Below, piece after piece: positions 28,070 to 38,813 of a stretch of 44,545 bases of DNA. Positions within the stretch are counted from its first letter, which is position 1, and each line of letters begins with the position of its first letter. The notes beneath the pieces are model-generated. The model was not told the DNA's origin. It made no database searches and was given only the letters and a program-made list of their open reading frames with translations. The DNA comes from UBA2402 sp037139735. Lineage in GTDB: Bacteria > Planctomycetota > Phycisphaerae > Phycisphaerales > UBA1924. A program made the position numbers and the translations under genes. The stretch covers positions 1 to 44,545 of the forward strand of contig JBAXFU010000015.1 in NCBI GenBank assembly GCA_037139735.1. Direction: 5' to 3'.

Positions 28070-31000
28070 TCACCCTCCCAATCGTCCTCGCCAACGCTCC
28101 AGCACCACCTCCAACGCGGCCTGCGATGCCGCGGCACCAGGCCCGAAGTGCACGCGCTCGAGCGACGTGATCTCCTCGGTCAGCGCCTTGAGGGTCGCCG
28201 AGTCGAGGTCGCGACGAGTCTCGCGCAGCAGGCGAAGGGCCGTGACCACGCTCAGGGGCGTCACGCGGTCGGGGATCAGCGTCGAGCCCGTCGTCGGCGC
28301 TGTGGCCTTCCCGCGGCGGCGCAAGACCCACGTCGCCACGCCGGCCAACGCCACCGCGCCCACGCTCAAGGCCACGAGGCCGCCCGTCGTCCAGCGGTGC
28401 TGCACGGGCACCACGCCCCCTTCCACGGGCACCAGGTCCATGTCGGTGAAGTGCCTCGCCTCGGCCGTGGCCGTCACGCCGGCCTTGAGCGTCGGCACCT
28501 TGAACACGTTGGCGAGGCCGCCGGCGGTGGGGGTGTAGGTGACGAGCCACGACCGTTCGATATCGAGACGGTACATGCCCGTGTCGTCGGGTTCGGGGTA
28601 GCCCCCCTTGGGCGGCTCGGGCCGGCTGAAGAAGAACCGATCGGTGGCGGTCGTCCCTTCCTGCATCACGAGGATGGGCCGCGTCTCGATGCCCTTTTCG
28701 CCGATCTCGTAGCCGCCGATGGCGGTGTCGATGCCGTCGAGCGCGTCGCGAAGGTCGGGGACGACGCCCTTGCCGCGGATGCGGACTTCCATGGTGATGA
28801 CGCCGCCCTTGTCGCCGCTCCGGGCGTTGCGGACGTCGATCACCTGCTCCACCTTGGTGTCGAGCGAGGGCCTCGCCGCGTGGTCGGCGCCGGTGGCCAC
28901 CGGCACGGGGTTCGACGGCAGCGCGAGCGTGACTGGTCCGCTCTGGTCGTCGAACTGCATGTCCATCGTGACCGGCGGGATGCGGTCGACGGCGCCCTCC
29001 TTGCGGCTGAGCACGACGTAGGCCATGGGCTTCTCGAGCCAGCCGCCCTGTTTCTGCTCCACCACGCCTCGGGCCGGCATGAAGGGGTCGAAGAATCCCA
29101 CCGACTCGATGGCGAAGCCCTTGCCCAGGGAGGTCTCGATCTCCTTCTGGAAGCGGTCGCGGTAGTTGATCTCGCGGAAGTCGCGTCCGACGCGGCCCCA
29201 CACGTTGTTCTGGAGGTACTTGGCGAAGCCACCCGTCTCGCGATCCACCGCGTTGGTGAATCGCAACGAGACGAGCACGCCGAAGGGGCGGCCCGTGCCG
29301 ATGCGGTCGGGACCGTCGACGGTGAGACGAAGGCGGATCTCTTCCTTCACGAGGTCGCGGTAGAGTTCGTCCATCGCCCGCAGCGATGCGCCTGCCGGGT
29401 GATCGCCGATGATCCGCAGCGCGTGCTTCACCAGCCGCGGCTTGACCTCGGGGTCCGACCGCATGACCGCCTCGCTCACGTCGGAGGCGAAGTCGCTCAG
29501 GTGGCGGAAGGCCACGTCCGGAGGCATGCCGTTGATGGCCTTTCGGATGCGCTCGATCTGGTCGTCGCCGATCGATCCCTCGGCGGGCATCTCCTCGACG
29601 TTGACGAAGTTGAGCTGGGGCGTGCCCAGCGCCGCGCCGAACCACGCGGTGAAGACGCGGGCGTCCTCGCGTTCCTCGCCGCGGGCCAGCGCGGCCGCGT
29701 AGACGCCGGCCGCCGACTCGAAGGCCTCGAAGGCCGCCTTCCTGGCGTCGTTGAGCGAGGCCGCGTCGGCCTTGCGTTGGGCGTTGCGGAACTGCATGCG
29801 ATCGAAGGCCAATCCCGCCCGCAGGGCGGCCACCCGCCACGAATCGGGCTCGCGGGCCGAGGCGGCCTGCGCGAGTTCCATCGCGACGCCGTACCCCTTG
29901 TCCACCAGGGCGGCGATCTCGTTGTCGGACCGCTTGGTGCCGGTCTGCTGCTGGGCCGCGCGGTTCCGCCAGTCGCCGTTGAGGTTCGCCGCCATCGTCG
30001 ACGCCAGCGAGACGCAGGTCGTCGCGGGCATCGCCTCGAGGGGCCCGAAGATGCGGACGATCTCCTCGCGATCGAAGACTTCCGATCGTCCGTGGCACGC
30101 CTTGAAGGCCGACGCGATCGACGGGAGCGTCCGCGGATCGACGCCCGTGGCCGCGATCGTGTCCATCACCGCGTGCAGCCGTTCAAGGTTGCGGCGTTGA
30201 CGCCCTCGCGTGAGGGGCGCGGCGGGAATCGACTCTCGGTAGAAGAAGAAGAGTGATTGCGCCTCCACCATCCCGTCGTTGGAGGGGCTCAGCCGCTCCT
30301 GCCAGTGCGAGAGGAAGTCGTCGGCGATCGCGGGCGCGGCCTCGGGCGTTCGCTTCGCCGCGTCGGCGAGCATCGTCAGGGCCATGTCCGTCTCGTCGGC
30401 CACCGTCGCCAGCGCGATGCACGCCTTGGCCGCCCGCGCGGCCATGCTCGGCTCGAGCGCGTCGAGCCACGCCCGGCCCGGCACCGCCCGCAGCAGCACC
30501 TGCGCCTGCCGCGTCAAGGCCTGCTGACGCCCCTTGGCCTTCACCGCGTTCTCCATCTCCGTCAGCAGCGCGGCGGTCATCATCCGCAGCGGCACCCGCA
30601 GCGATTCGTTCTGCGCCGTCGTGCGGGAGAGGAGCACGTCCGCCGCCTCCTTGAGCGTCAGGATCGCTTCCGCACGCTTCTGCTCCGCCTGCTTCTCGTC
30701 GCCGATCGCCGCCGCCTTGAGCGCCATCAGCTCGAGCGCGGCCGGCCCCAGCGCCTCGTTCGCGAAGAGCCCCTCGAGCCAGGGCGTGATCCGGCTCCGC
30801 GGCACGCTCGTCAGCAGCGACAGCCCGCGATCGATCGCCTCGCGACGCGTCTTGGCCGCCGCCCGATCGAGCATCGAGACCTGCGCGTACAGCTCCCAGG
30901 CCTCCAGCCGCAATCGCTCGGCCCGCTCGGCCTCGCGTTCGGCCATGGCGAGCTTGTACCCCGCGTGCACCATCAGCACGTTCGCGTCGCCCGACGCCAT

Positions 31001-31957
31001 CGCTTCGGGCAGCGGCGGCAGGTACTCGTACGCCTCGAGCATCAGGTCCGCGCCGGCGAGGAACTCCACCGTCCTGGACCGGTGCTCGGGCGTCGATTCG
31101 CCGAAGAACCGCGTCCCCGTCTTGAGCGCCGCCAGCAGCTTGGCCGTGCCCGCCTGCGACACGCTCTTCTTGAGGATGCCCGAGAGCGTCGTCAGTTGCC
31201 ACGGCTTGAGGTCGCCCGGCGCGGCCTCCGAGAGCGAGAGGACCTCCTCGGGCAAGAGCCCCGCATCGCCCCGGTTCATCGCCTGCAGGATCGTCGAGTA
31301 GATGCCCTGCGCCTCGGCCTCGGGACGCTGACGCAGCCACTCGCCCAGCACGCCCCACTCGCCCGCCATCGCCTGCAGGTGCACCCAACGGGCCACGTCC
31401 ATCGCGCTCGCCGAGGCCGCGTTGGGCTGCGGCACCTGCCCGAAGGCCAGCTTCGATCGCGCCGCCAGCACCGCCTGCGGCGTGCGAGCGAACTCCATCT
31501 CCCGCATCGCGCCCTGCAACTCCATCGCGCGGGCCTGTTCGGCCCCCTTCGCGGCATCGAGCCCCAGCGCCTTGTCGACGTCCACGCCGAGGTCGGCGTA
31601 ATACGCCCGCAGTTCACGCTGCTCCTCGGGCGAGGCCGCCTCCCATGCCGCCTTGAGCTCCGCGACCTCGTCGGGAGGGAGCGTGACGCCCGCGCCCTTC
31701 TTGGCGTCGGGCTTGCCCGTCGCCTCGGCCCCGTCGGGGCCGGCCGCCGCGTCGCCACCATCGGGCTTGCCGGTCGCTTCCGGCGCCTGCGGGGGCTCTG
31801 CCGCGGGCATCCGCACGATCGGGATGGCGCGGATCAGCGGCACCTGTCCACCAGCCTGTCCATGTGCCTGTCCGGCCAACAGCATGAGGCACGCGCACGA
31901 CCAACCCGCCGCCCGCTCCGCCTTGCTCATGCTCTTCATGTGGATCGTCGCCTTCAT
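28070..31957 (-). CDS. Giant BatD-like membrane-anchored protein with helical-repeat ectodomain
   Basis: 1295 residues; AGGAG lies 7 nt before the ATG at 31957. A signal peptide (about 1-34) is followed by a Pro/Ala/Gly/Asp-rich stretch with two A-T-G-K-P-D copies. Residues about 120-850 are almost wholly alpha-helical, Ala/Leu/Glu-rich, in the style of TPR-like arrays. Residues about 880-1170 turn beta-rich (for example L-R-L-T-V-D-G-P-D-R-I-G and S-W-L-V-T-Y-T-P-T), resembling the Ig-like repeats of BatD/oxygen-tolerance proteins. One transmembrane helix lies near 1190-1212 followed by R-R-R and a cytoplasmic tail of about 80 residues. Position at the end of a MoxR-DUF58-VWA-VWA operon is where BatD is usually found. 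The BatD link is by layout, not clear homology. Confidence 0.85.
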   Translation of the reverse strand: MKATIHMKSMSKAERAAGWSCACLMLLAGQAHGQAGGQVPLIRAIPIVRMPAAEPPQAPEATGKPDGGDAAAGPDGAEATGKPDAKKGAGVTLPPDEVAELKAAWEAASPEEQRELRAYYADLGVDVDKALGLDAAKGAEQARAMELQGAMREMEFARTPQAVLAARSKLAFGQVPQPNAASASAMDVARWVHLQAMAGEWGVLGEWLRQRPEAEAQGIYSTILQAMNRGDAGLLPEEVLSLSEAAPGDLKPWQLTTLSGILKKSVSQAGTAKLLAALKTGTRFFGESTPEHRSRTVEFLAGADLMLEAYEYLPPLPEAMASGDANVLMVHAGYKLAMAEREAERAERLRLEAWELYAQVSMLDRAAAKTRREAIDRGLSLLTSVPRSRITPWLEGLFANEALGPAALELMALKAAAIGDEKQAEQKRAEAILTLKEAADVLLSRTTAQNESLRVPLRMMTAALLTEMENAVKAKGRQQALTRQAQVLLRAVPGRAWLDALEPSMAARAAKACIALATVADETDMALTMLADAAKRTPEAAPAIADDFLSHWQERLSPSNDGMVEAQSLFFFYRESIPAAPLTRGRQRRNLERLHAVMDTIAATGVDPRTLPSIASAFKACHGRSEVFDREEIVRIFGPLEAMPATTCVSLASTMAANLNGDWRNRAAQQQTGTKRSDNEIAALVDKGYGVAMELAQAASAREPDSWRVAALRAGLAFDRMQFRNAQRKADAASLNDARKAAFEAFESAAGVYAAALARGEEREDARVFTAWFGAALGTPQLNFVNVEEMPAEGSIGDDQIERIRKAINGMPPDVAFRHLSDFASDVSEAVMRSDPEVKPRLVKHALRIIGDHPAGASLRAMDELYRDLVKEEIRLRLTVDGPDRIGTGRPFGVLVSLRFTNAVDRETGGFAKYLQNNVWGRVGRDFREINYRDRFQKEIETSLGKGFAIESVGFFDPFMPARGVVEQKQGGWLEKPMAYVVLSRKEGAVDRIPPVTMDMQFDDQSGPVTLALPSNPVPVATGADHAARPSLDTKVEQVIDVRNARSGDKGGVITMEVRIRGKGVVPDLRDALDGIDTAIGGYEIGEKGIETRPILVMQEGTTATDRFFFSRPEPPKGGYPEPDDTGMYRLDIERSWLVTYTPTAGGLANVFKVPTLKAGVTATAEARHFTDMDLVPVEGGVVPVQHRWTTGGLVALSVGAVALAGVATWVLRRRGKATAPTTGSTLIPDRVTPLSVVTALRLLRETRRDLDSATLKALTEEITSLERVHFGPGAAASQAALEVVLERWRGRLGG

Positions 31958-32003
31958 GCCTGTGCTCCTGCCGTGCGCATACGTCGGACCGCTCCTGCGG
32001 CCA

Positions 32004-32861
32004 TCACCATCCCGGACCGATGTCTCCCGCCCCGCCCGCGCCGCGATCGTCGCCCTTGCGGGGCGCACGCGTGGTCTTGCCCTTGCCGGGTCGATTGCCC
32101 TCCCGGTTGCCCGGGGGCTCGTACTTGGGGCGTGGCTTGCCCTGCAGGTCTTCCAGCGAACTCTGCTCGAGGTTCAGCACGACCTCGACGTTGCGTTGGA
32201 GATCCTCGCCGGCGGCCGCGTCGGCCTTCGACGCACGCTCGGCCAACAGCCGAAAGTGCTGCCGGGCGATGGTCGCCTGCTCTCGCCACTCCGCGGCGGG
32301 CGCGCCGCCCAACCGGAGCAGCCGCGCCTTGTAGTACTGTCCCGTGGCCAGATCCTCTCGCACGTCGCGAGCCAACGACTCGGCCCCGGGACGGCCCTCG
32401 GAGTCGTCGAGCAGCGACTGCAACTCGTCGATGCCCGATTCGATGCGACCCGACCGCACCAGCGCCCGTCCGCGGAGCCAGCGTGCACGATCGGCTCGGG
32501 CGCCATCCGATCCCTTCAAGGCGTCGATCGGCGCGGCCAAGGCGTCGGCAACGCGGCCCCACGCCGCCTCGGCCTCCGCCCGGGCCTTGGTCTCGGCCTC
32601 GCGAAGGGTCGCCAGCGCCGTCTTGGACCGCGGGTCGTCCGTCGCGACGTTCATCGCTTCCAGCGTCGCGAGGTGCGCCTCGTAGGCCGTCGTCTGGGCC
32701 GCCTCCGCGGCCGCGTGCAAGCGCATCGCTTCGGTCACCTGTGCCGCCGCTCGCTCGCGTCGCCACGCCGCCTGGCCGGGCCCGAAGTGAAACGCCAGCA
32801 ACGCCACGGGCACGACGGCCCACAGCGACCAGAGCAGCCGCGATCGCACGGGACCGCTCAT
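32004..32861 (-). CDS. Membrane-anchored helical protein (BatC/TPR position)
   Basis: This 285-residue protein overlaps the upstream VWA gene by 4 nt (ATGA). One N-terminal transmembrane helix (L-L-W-S-L-W-A-V-V-P-V-A-L-L-A) lies near residues 9-25. About 190 residues of Ala/Glu/Arg-rich helix follow, with coiled-coil or TPR-like character. It contains R-G-R-A-L-V-R-S-G-R, a pattern often seen in TPR turns. The last about 45 residues are Pro/Gly/Lys/Arg-rich and basic, probably disordered. I cannot assign a named family. In Bat-type operons this position holds a TPR protein (BatC or the TPR part of BatB), so it is the likely functional counterpart. Confidence 0.85.
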   Translation of the reverse strand: MSGPVRSRLLWSLWAVVPVALLAFHFGPGQAAWRRERAAAQVTEAMRLHAAAEAAQTTAYEAHLATLEAMNVATDDPRSKTALATLREAETKARAEAEAAWGRVADALAAPIDALKGSDGARADRARWLRGRALVRSGRIESGIDELQSLLDDSEGRPGAESLARDVREDLATGQYYKARLLRLGGAPAAEWREQATIARQHFRLLAERASKADAAAGEDLQRNVEVVLNLEQSSLEDLQGKPRPKYEPPGNREGNRPGKGKTTRAPRKGDDRGAGGAGDIGPGW

Positions 32862-33865
32862 GAGGCCGCCTCCGCGGCCGCACGTTCGCGCACGCGTCGA
32901 CGCTGCGTCCCGAACGCCCGGGGCAGGCCGAACCCGGCGAGCAGCGGCCCGATGCCCGCCATCAGGGCCGCTCCCGTGCCCACGGCCGTCAAGGCGGCCT
33001 CGCGAAGGCCCAGGGGCACGCCGCTTCGGGGCGAGAGCATCGTCAGCGAGTCGAGCACGGACGAGGGCAGATGCAGCCGATTGCCGTCGTGGTAGACGCC
33101 CCCGAACTTCGCGGCGACCTGCTTGAGGGTCCAGGCGTCCTGCCTCGACGAATGGCCCGAGACCAGCGAGGCCCGGGTCGGATCGCCCACGCCGATGACG
33201 ATCGTGTCGGCGATGGAGGGAGGCAACGAGAGCGAGCCGATGGCCGACGCGCCCTGCTCGACGTCGCCGTCGCCGATGACCACCAGCGTGGCCGTCTTGC
33301 GGTCCCAGGGCTTGGCCAGACGCACGCATTCACGCAGGCCCGCGGCCATGTCGGTGGGGCCCGGGTTGAAGCCCACGTGCATGGGCAGTCCGTCGAGCAT
33401 GTTGGCGATGACGTTCTTGTCGGTGGTCTGCTCGAGCACCACCAGGGCCTTGGAATAGAAGACCACGAGCGTGATCCTCGTCGTCTTCATGTCGAGGCGA
33501 TCGAGGATTCCCTGGAAGACCTTGCCGGCCCACGCCGCACGGGTCACCTTCTGGGCATCGGGCCCCGCGTCGACGACCTGCATGCTCGGCGACACGTCAA
33601 GGCAGACCAGCAACTGCCGCGAGGCCTTCGCGTCGGGCGTCGTTTCGGCCTCGACGGGATCATGCTGGGCGAGCGTGACGCTCCCCCACGCGAGCAGGAA
33701 GACGCCAAGGCACCTCGCGACCGGAGCGAGCAAGGTCCATCGCGCGGGCCGGCCCGAGGGGCCGAAGGCCAGTCTCGCCACGCGGGCCACGCGCCGGGCG
33801 TGGAGTCGCTCGCCCGCGATGGCCAGGGCAAGGCAGCCCAAGGCAATGGCGAGGGCGATCACCAT
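32858..33865 (-). CDS. VWA-domain membrane protein (BatB-like)
   Basis: 335 residues. Two N-terminal transmembrane helices (about 2-18 and 43-66) precede a von Willebrand A domain with the MIDAS site: D90-V-S92-P-S94, then P-G-P-T-D near residue 168 and G-D-G-D near residue 197. A C-terminal hydrophobic segment (about 287-315) and a basic Arg-rich end follow. It overlaps the preceding VWA gene by 7 nt and the next gene by 4 nt. This is the layout of BatB, which pairs with BatA in metal-dependent envelope complexes linked to MoxR ATPases. The Thr of MIDAS is present, so metal binding should be intact. Confidence 0.92.
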   Translation of the reverse strand: MVIALAIALGCLALAIAGERLHARRVARVARLAFGPSGRPARWTLLAPVARCLGVFLLAWGSVTLAQHDPVEAETTPDAKASRQLLVCLDVSPSMQVVDAGPDAQKVTRAAWAGKVFQGILDRLDMKTTRITLVVFYSKALVVLEQTTDKNVIANMLDGLPMHVGFNPGPTDMAAGLRECVRLAKPWDRKTATLVVIGDGDVEQGASAIGSLSLPPSIADTIVIGVGDPTRASLVSGHSSRQDAWTLKQVAAKFGGVYHDGNRLHLPSSVLDSLTMLSPRSGVPLGLREAALTAVGTGAALMAGIGPLLAGFGLPRAFGTQRRRVRERAAAEAAS

Positions 33866-34758
33866 GGGGTGTACCTCGCGCCCAGGAGGGACAAGGCGTG
33901 CACGACGGTCAGGCACGCCGCCCCGATGGCGAAGGGGCCGAAGAAGTCCAGTGGCGCGGTGCCCGCGGGCTTGAAGACGGCGGGCTTCATGCGGTCGATG
34001 TGGTCGAAGACCTGACGCATCGTGCCTTCGTCGGTGGCGGCGAGCGCCTGACCGCCGGTGGCCCTCGCGATCTCGACCACCGCGTCGGGAATGTCGTCCT
34101 GCGCGACGTGAATGTGGTAGAGCGTGATGCCCGCGTCTTGGAGTTGCTGGGCGATCTCGGTCGTCGCGCTGCCGCCAAGGTCTGAACTGTCGCCGTCGGA
34201 GACGAGGATGATCATGCGATCGCCCGGGGCGGCGTCGGCCTCGAAGAGGTCGCGGGCGTAGCGAAGGGCCGCGCCGATGAGCGTGCCGCCCATGTGCGAG
34301 GGCTGGTTGGCGGGATTCGCGAAGGGCATCGCCTGGCGGATGGCCGAGAGATCGCGGGTGAGGGGCACCCATCGCATCTGCGCCGAGCCGAAGATCATCA
34401 GCCCGAAGGCGTCGCCCTCGCGACGCTTCGTGAAGTCCGTGATCGCCTCGGAGGCCCGCCGGTAGCGGTCGCCCGTCATGCTCCCCGAGACGTCCATGCA
34501 GATCTGGATGTTGGTGAGCTGCCGCTCTCGACGCGTCTGCTGCAGCGTCTGCGGACCCGCGAGCAGGATGATCGCGAGCGACAACGCCAGCAGCGGCACC
34601 GCGTCGAACAACCCGAGCAATGCCCCGGTCAGGCGTCGACGCGGATGCGCAACGAAGTCCAGCGGCAGCGTCAGGCCCGGCGAACGAGCCGCCACCGCAA
34701 AGGCCAGCAGCACCGGCACGGCGAGCAGCAACAGCACCCACGGATGCGTGAAGGTCAT
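33859..34758 (-). CDS. VWA-domain membrane protein (BatA-like)
   Basis: 299 residues. Transmembrane helices lie near residues 7-24 and 46-68, then a VWA domain with MIDAS residues D89-V-S91-G-S93-M, M-G-G-T near residue 142 and V-S-D-G-D-S near residue 170. A third helix (about 270-292) is near the C-terminus. The T-x-Q-I-C-M-D-V-S-G-S-M start of the domain is typical of BatA/aerotolerance proteins. It overlaps its upstream neighbour by 4 nt (ATGA) and its downstream VWA partner by 7 nt, which implies stoichiometric translation of the two VWA proteins. A role in a MoxR-assisted envelope complex is known for the family; the client is unknown. Confidence 0.93.
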   Translation of the reverse strand: MTFTHPWVLLLLAVPVLLAFAVAARSPGLTLPLDFVAHPRRRLTGALLGLFDAVPLLALSLAIILLAGPQTLQQTRRERQLTNIQICMDVSGSMTGDRYRRASEAITDFTKRREGDAFGLMIFGSAQMRWVPLTRDLSAIRQAMPFANPANQPSHMGGTLIGAALRYARDLFEADAAPGDRMIILVSDGDSSDLGGSATTEIAQQLQDAGITLYHIHVAQDDIPDAVVEIARATGGQALAATDEGTMRQVFDHIDRMKPAVFKPAGTAPLDFFGPFAIGAACLTVVHALSLLGARYTPW

Positions 34759-35549
34759 GGGCCCTGGCCTCCCGGCGTCGGCCCTTCGCGCCGGACGATC
34801 TCGCGAAGGCGGGCCAACGCCGCCTCCCGTGCGGCGGCGGGATCGCCCGTCCCGGCATGCAGCCACGCCTCGAGCGCCAGCACGACCTCGCGCGTCCGAT
34901 CGTCGCGGCGGGCCCTGATCATCGCCGTCGCGATCGCCTCGTCGCGTTCGGCGACGGTCGACCGTTGGTGATGAAGCGCGAGCAGTTCCAGGGCCGCTTG
35001 CCGCTCGAGGCCTTGGTCGGAGGCGTTCCACGACTCGAGCATCGCCAGCAGCTGCTCGGCGAGGGTGGGTTCGGGCGTCGGCGGCGGTGGGGGCGCGAAT
35101 GCCGGGCGGTTCAGTCGCCGCCGCACGTACGCGACGGCGGGCACCAGGGCCCAGATGGTCACGATGCCCGCGAGGGTGGTTCCATAGCCGCGGCCGAGGG
35201 AGAGGTTCGGCTCGGCCAGACCCAGCACGTCGGTGGCATTGCCGGAAGGCAGGCGGCTTTCGATCCGAACGGTCAGGGGCCCGAGGGCGGAAGGCGCCGC
35301 ACCGTCGGTCCGCATGAGGAAGTCGCCAAGGTCGTGCTCGCCGGCGACGAGACCGATGAACTCCACTCGCTGGCGGCCCGAGGCGTCGGGGGGTTCGATC
35401 CGCACGATCACCGGCGGGTGTTGGTCCGCCGCGATGGGCCTGGCGATCAGCGGGGGTCCCTTGGGTTCGATCGTGATCGACGAGGCCAGCCCCCGCGGGG
35501 CGGTCGGCGCGGGTTCGAGGGCGAGCAGGGCCAGCAGCGGCAGGATCAT
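34755..35549 (-). CDS. Bitopic membrane protein in the DUF4381 position of a MoxR-VWA operon
   Basis: 264 residues. A short hydrophobic N-terminus (M-I-L-P-L-L-A-L-L-A-L) acts as a signal, then about 110 residues of beta-rich ectodomain follow with V-I-V-R-I-E-P-P and L-T-V-R-I-E-S. A single transmembrane helix (about 125-145, A-G-I-V-T-I-W-A-L-V-P) ends in Y-V-R-R-R-L-N-R. A Pro-rich linker leads to a cytoplasmic helical domain of about 100 residues. No firm family match. In many MoxR-DUF58-VWA operons a small single-helix DUF4381 protein sits between DUF58 and the first VWA gene; this protein occupies that place. Overlaps of 4 nt on both sides show translational coupling. Confidence 0.85.
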   Translation of the reverse strand: MILPLLALLALEPAPTAPRGLASSITIEPKGPPLIARPIAADQHPPVIVRIEPPDASGRQRVEFIGLVAGEHDLGDFLMRTDGAAPSALGPLTVRIESRLPSGNATDVLGLAEPNLSLGRGYGTTLAGIVTIWALVPAVAYVRRRLNRPAFAPPPPPTPEPTLAEQLLAMLESWNASDQGLERQAALELLALHHQRSTVAERDEAIATAMIRARRDDRTREVVLALEAWLHAGTGDPAAAREAALARLREIVRREGPTPGGQGP

Positions 35550-36460
35550 CGAACCCCCCGCGAGAGGGCCGCGCGGGCCGCGAGGAATCGACGCAGCGGC
35601 GCGACGAAGGGTTCGTCGGTCCGCAGGCACACCGAGGCGATGCCCGCGCCGGCGAGATCGGCGCGGACGCGTCCGACGCGGCCGGGGGAGGCGTCCGCGC
35701 CGCGGCCGAGGAAGGAGCGGCCCGTCTCGGCCTCCTCGCCCCGGAAGAAGCCGGCGCGGAAGGGCACGGTTTCGGCGGGATCGACGGGGTGGATCACCGC
35801 CACGTCGTGGCGCTGGGCCAACTGGCGCAAGGCGGCCATGGCGTCGGGCGCGTGAAGATCGCTGATGACCAGCACCATCGCGGTGCGATCGAGCCCGGCG
35901 CGAAGTCGCGAGAGCCGCTCCGCGAGCGTGGTGGGCTCGTCGCACGAGGGCGCCCGGAGCGGGTCGATGGCGCGCCAGAGATCGCCGGCGCGAAGACTGG
36001 GCGACATGGGCGAGGTGCGGCGGCCCGCGCCCAGGATGGCCACCGGGCTCATGCGTCGCTGGGCGAGCAGTCCGATGCCCGCAGCCGCCCAGACGGCGAT
36101 GTCGTGCTTGCTCAGGGGCGTGGAGGCGACCGCCATCGAGGCCGAGGTGTCGACGACGATGTGCACGCAGGTGCGCTTGAGGGCCTCGTATTCCTTGACG
36201 AAGGGCTTGCCCGTGCGGGCGGTGAGCCGCCAGTCGAGTTGCCGCACCGAGTCGCCGGGCTGGTAGAGACGAGAGCTCGCGTATTCGAGCCCGCCGCCGA
36301 CGAAACGGGAGACATCCGAGCCGAAGGCCAGGTCGTCGGCGAGGCGGCGGACGACGAGCTCGAAGTTGCCTCGGGCCAGCGAGGCGGGCGCGTGAACTGG
36401 CGAGTCCGCGGACGCGGGCGAGGACTCGACGTGAGGGGCGGTGGGAGAGGCCGCGGGCAT
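35546..36460 (-). CDS. DUF58 domain-containing protein
   Basis: This 304-residue protein is soluble, without a transmembrane helix. The DUF58 signature is clear: Y-Q-P-G-D-S-V-R-Q-L-D-W-R at residues 66-78, then T-G-K-P-F-V-K-E-Y-E. A degenerate VWA-like fold follows with V-D-T-S-A-S-M near 103-109 and V-I-S-D-L-H near residue 198. It starts 10 nt after moxR and overlaps the next gene by 4 nt. DUF58 proteins are the standard partners of MoxR ATPases and probably couple the ATPase to the membrane VWA proteins. Confidence 0.94.
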   Translation of the reverse strand: MPAASPTAPHVESSPASADSPVHAPASLARGNFELVVRRLADDLAFGSDVSRFVGGGLEYASSRLYQPGDSVRQLDWRLTARTGKPFVKEYEALKRTCVHIVVDTSASMAVASTPLSKHDIAVWAAAGIGLLAQRRMSPVAILGAGRRTSPMSPSLRAGDLWRAIDPLRAPSCDEPTTLAERLSRLRAGLDRTAMVLVISDLHAPDAMAALRQLAQRHDVAVIHPVDPAETVPFRAGFFRGEEAETGRSFLGRGADASPGRVGRVRADLAGAGIASVCLRTDEPFVAPLRRFLAARAALSRGVR

Positions 36461-36470
36461 CGGGCGTCGT

Positions 36471-37516
<1,046 letters not shown>

Positions 37517-37520
<4 letters not shown>

Positions 37521-38668
37521 TTGGCGGCGGGCTTGCCCGGCGCGGGCTCGGCCAGCAGCTTCTCGAGCACCGGCTTGAGACTCCCGGCCTTCAGGCCCGC
37601 CGCACGCACGATGCCCTTGCGGTCGATGACGAAGGTGGTCGGTTGCAGCGAGGCGTTGAACGCGGCGGCGGTGCGACCCTTGGCGTTCTTGTCGTCGGCG
37701 GCGCCCTGCTTGCCGTCGGCCTTGGATTCGGCCTTCGCGTCGCGTGCCGCGGGGGTCGTGATCTTGAGCGAGGCCAGGGCCTCCTGCATCTTGTCCCAGT
37801 GCGAAGCCGGGTCGCAGACGGCGACGAAGGTCGCGCTCTGCGAGCCGAACTCGGCCGCGGCGGCCCCGAAGGCCTCGAGCTCCTTGCGGGCGGCCGTGCG
37901 CGTCGAGGTGAAGTGGATCACCGTCACCACGCCCTTGAAGGCCGACTCGGGCGGCGAGCCGCCCGCGGACCACGTCTCGACGTCGAGCGAGGGCATCGGC
38001 TTGCCCTCCATCGCCATCAGCGCCTTGGAGCGCATCTTGCCGCCCAGGTACGACTCGTCGGGGAACTCGCTTGCGCCCGCGGCCGTCTCGCCGCCCTTGG
38101 GGCCGGGCTCGGCCAGCAGCACCTTCACGGCGTCGGCCACGCGGTTGGGGATGAGCCCCGCCCCGCGGACCGTGCCCGCCTTGTCGATCACCACATAGGT
38201 GGGCCAGAACTGCACCTTGTACGCCGCGGCGGTGACGCTCAGGGGGCTGCGCTTCTTGTCGATGGCGATGGGGTAGTTGATCCCCTTGGACTTGACGACG
38301 CCCGCGGCCTTCTCGCTCCCCGAGTTGCCGTCGTGGATGCCGATGAAGACCAGGTCCTTGCCCTTGTGCTCGCTGACGAGCTTGACGTTCTCGGGGATCG
38401 ACGCCATGCACGGCCCGCACCACGTGGCCCAGAAGTCGAGGACGATGACCTTGCCCTTGTTGTCCTTGATGGTGGTGGCGTCGCCGATCCAGGAGGCCAC
38501 GTCAAGCTCGGCCGCGGGCTTGCCCTCCATGCCCTTGAGCGGTGCGGGACGCTTCTCGGCCTCGAAGAACCACTCGTCGGGGAAGGCCTTGGATTGAGCC
38601 AGCACGGGGGCGGTCATCGCCATGGCGACGGCCACGACGAAGAGGCGGGCAAAGGGGCGGGATCGCAT
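37517..38668 (-). CDS. Exported tandem thioredoxin-like (TlpA/AhpC-type) protein with degenerate second domain
   Basis: 383 residues; AGGAG lies about 9 nt before the ATG at 38668, and an in-frame ATG at 38725 would add 19 residues before the signal peptide. Residues 1-25 are a Sec signal (A-P-V-L-A-Q). The first thioredoxin-like domain carries the active site W-A-T-W-C84-G-P-C87. The protein is an internal duplication: F-P-D-E, M-E-G-K-P and L-D-V-x-x-W recur in the same order near residues 29-60 and again near 198-235. In the second copy the CxxC position reads F-T-S-T-R-T-A, so it cannot be redox active. Each half also has a matching D-[KR]-x-G-x-V-R-[GA]-A-G strand. It heads the MoxR/VWA operon, overlapping moxR by 4 nt. 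Confidence 0.93.
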
Positions 38669-38710
38669 GGCAAAGGGCTCCTGAAAGGCCGGTGGCGAGC
38701 GTGAAGGTCG

Positions 38711-38716
38711 AGTGTA
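38711..38716 (-). promoter_or_regulatory. Candidate -10 of the thioredoxin-MoxR-VWA operon
   Basis: TACACT on the minus strand lies about 40 nt upstream of the thioredoxin-like start, leaving room for a leader with the AGGAG site. No convincing -35 hexamer accompanies it. Confidence 0.3.
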
Positions 38717-38813
38717 TCCGCTCATGGGGTAACGCAGGTCTGGTACCCCGTGTCCGGAGTCGCGGTTGCGGCCTCCAAAGGCGTCCTCGCCGACGCCCGT
38801 GGCGACATGCCGC

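Noticed and set aside
38741..38750. TGGTACCCCG resembling the T-box core upstream of thrS
   Set aside because: It has a mismatch to the core, lies about 170 nt from the terminator and upstream of the likely transcript start, and is not part of an antiterminator overlapping the terminator arm.
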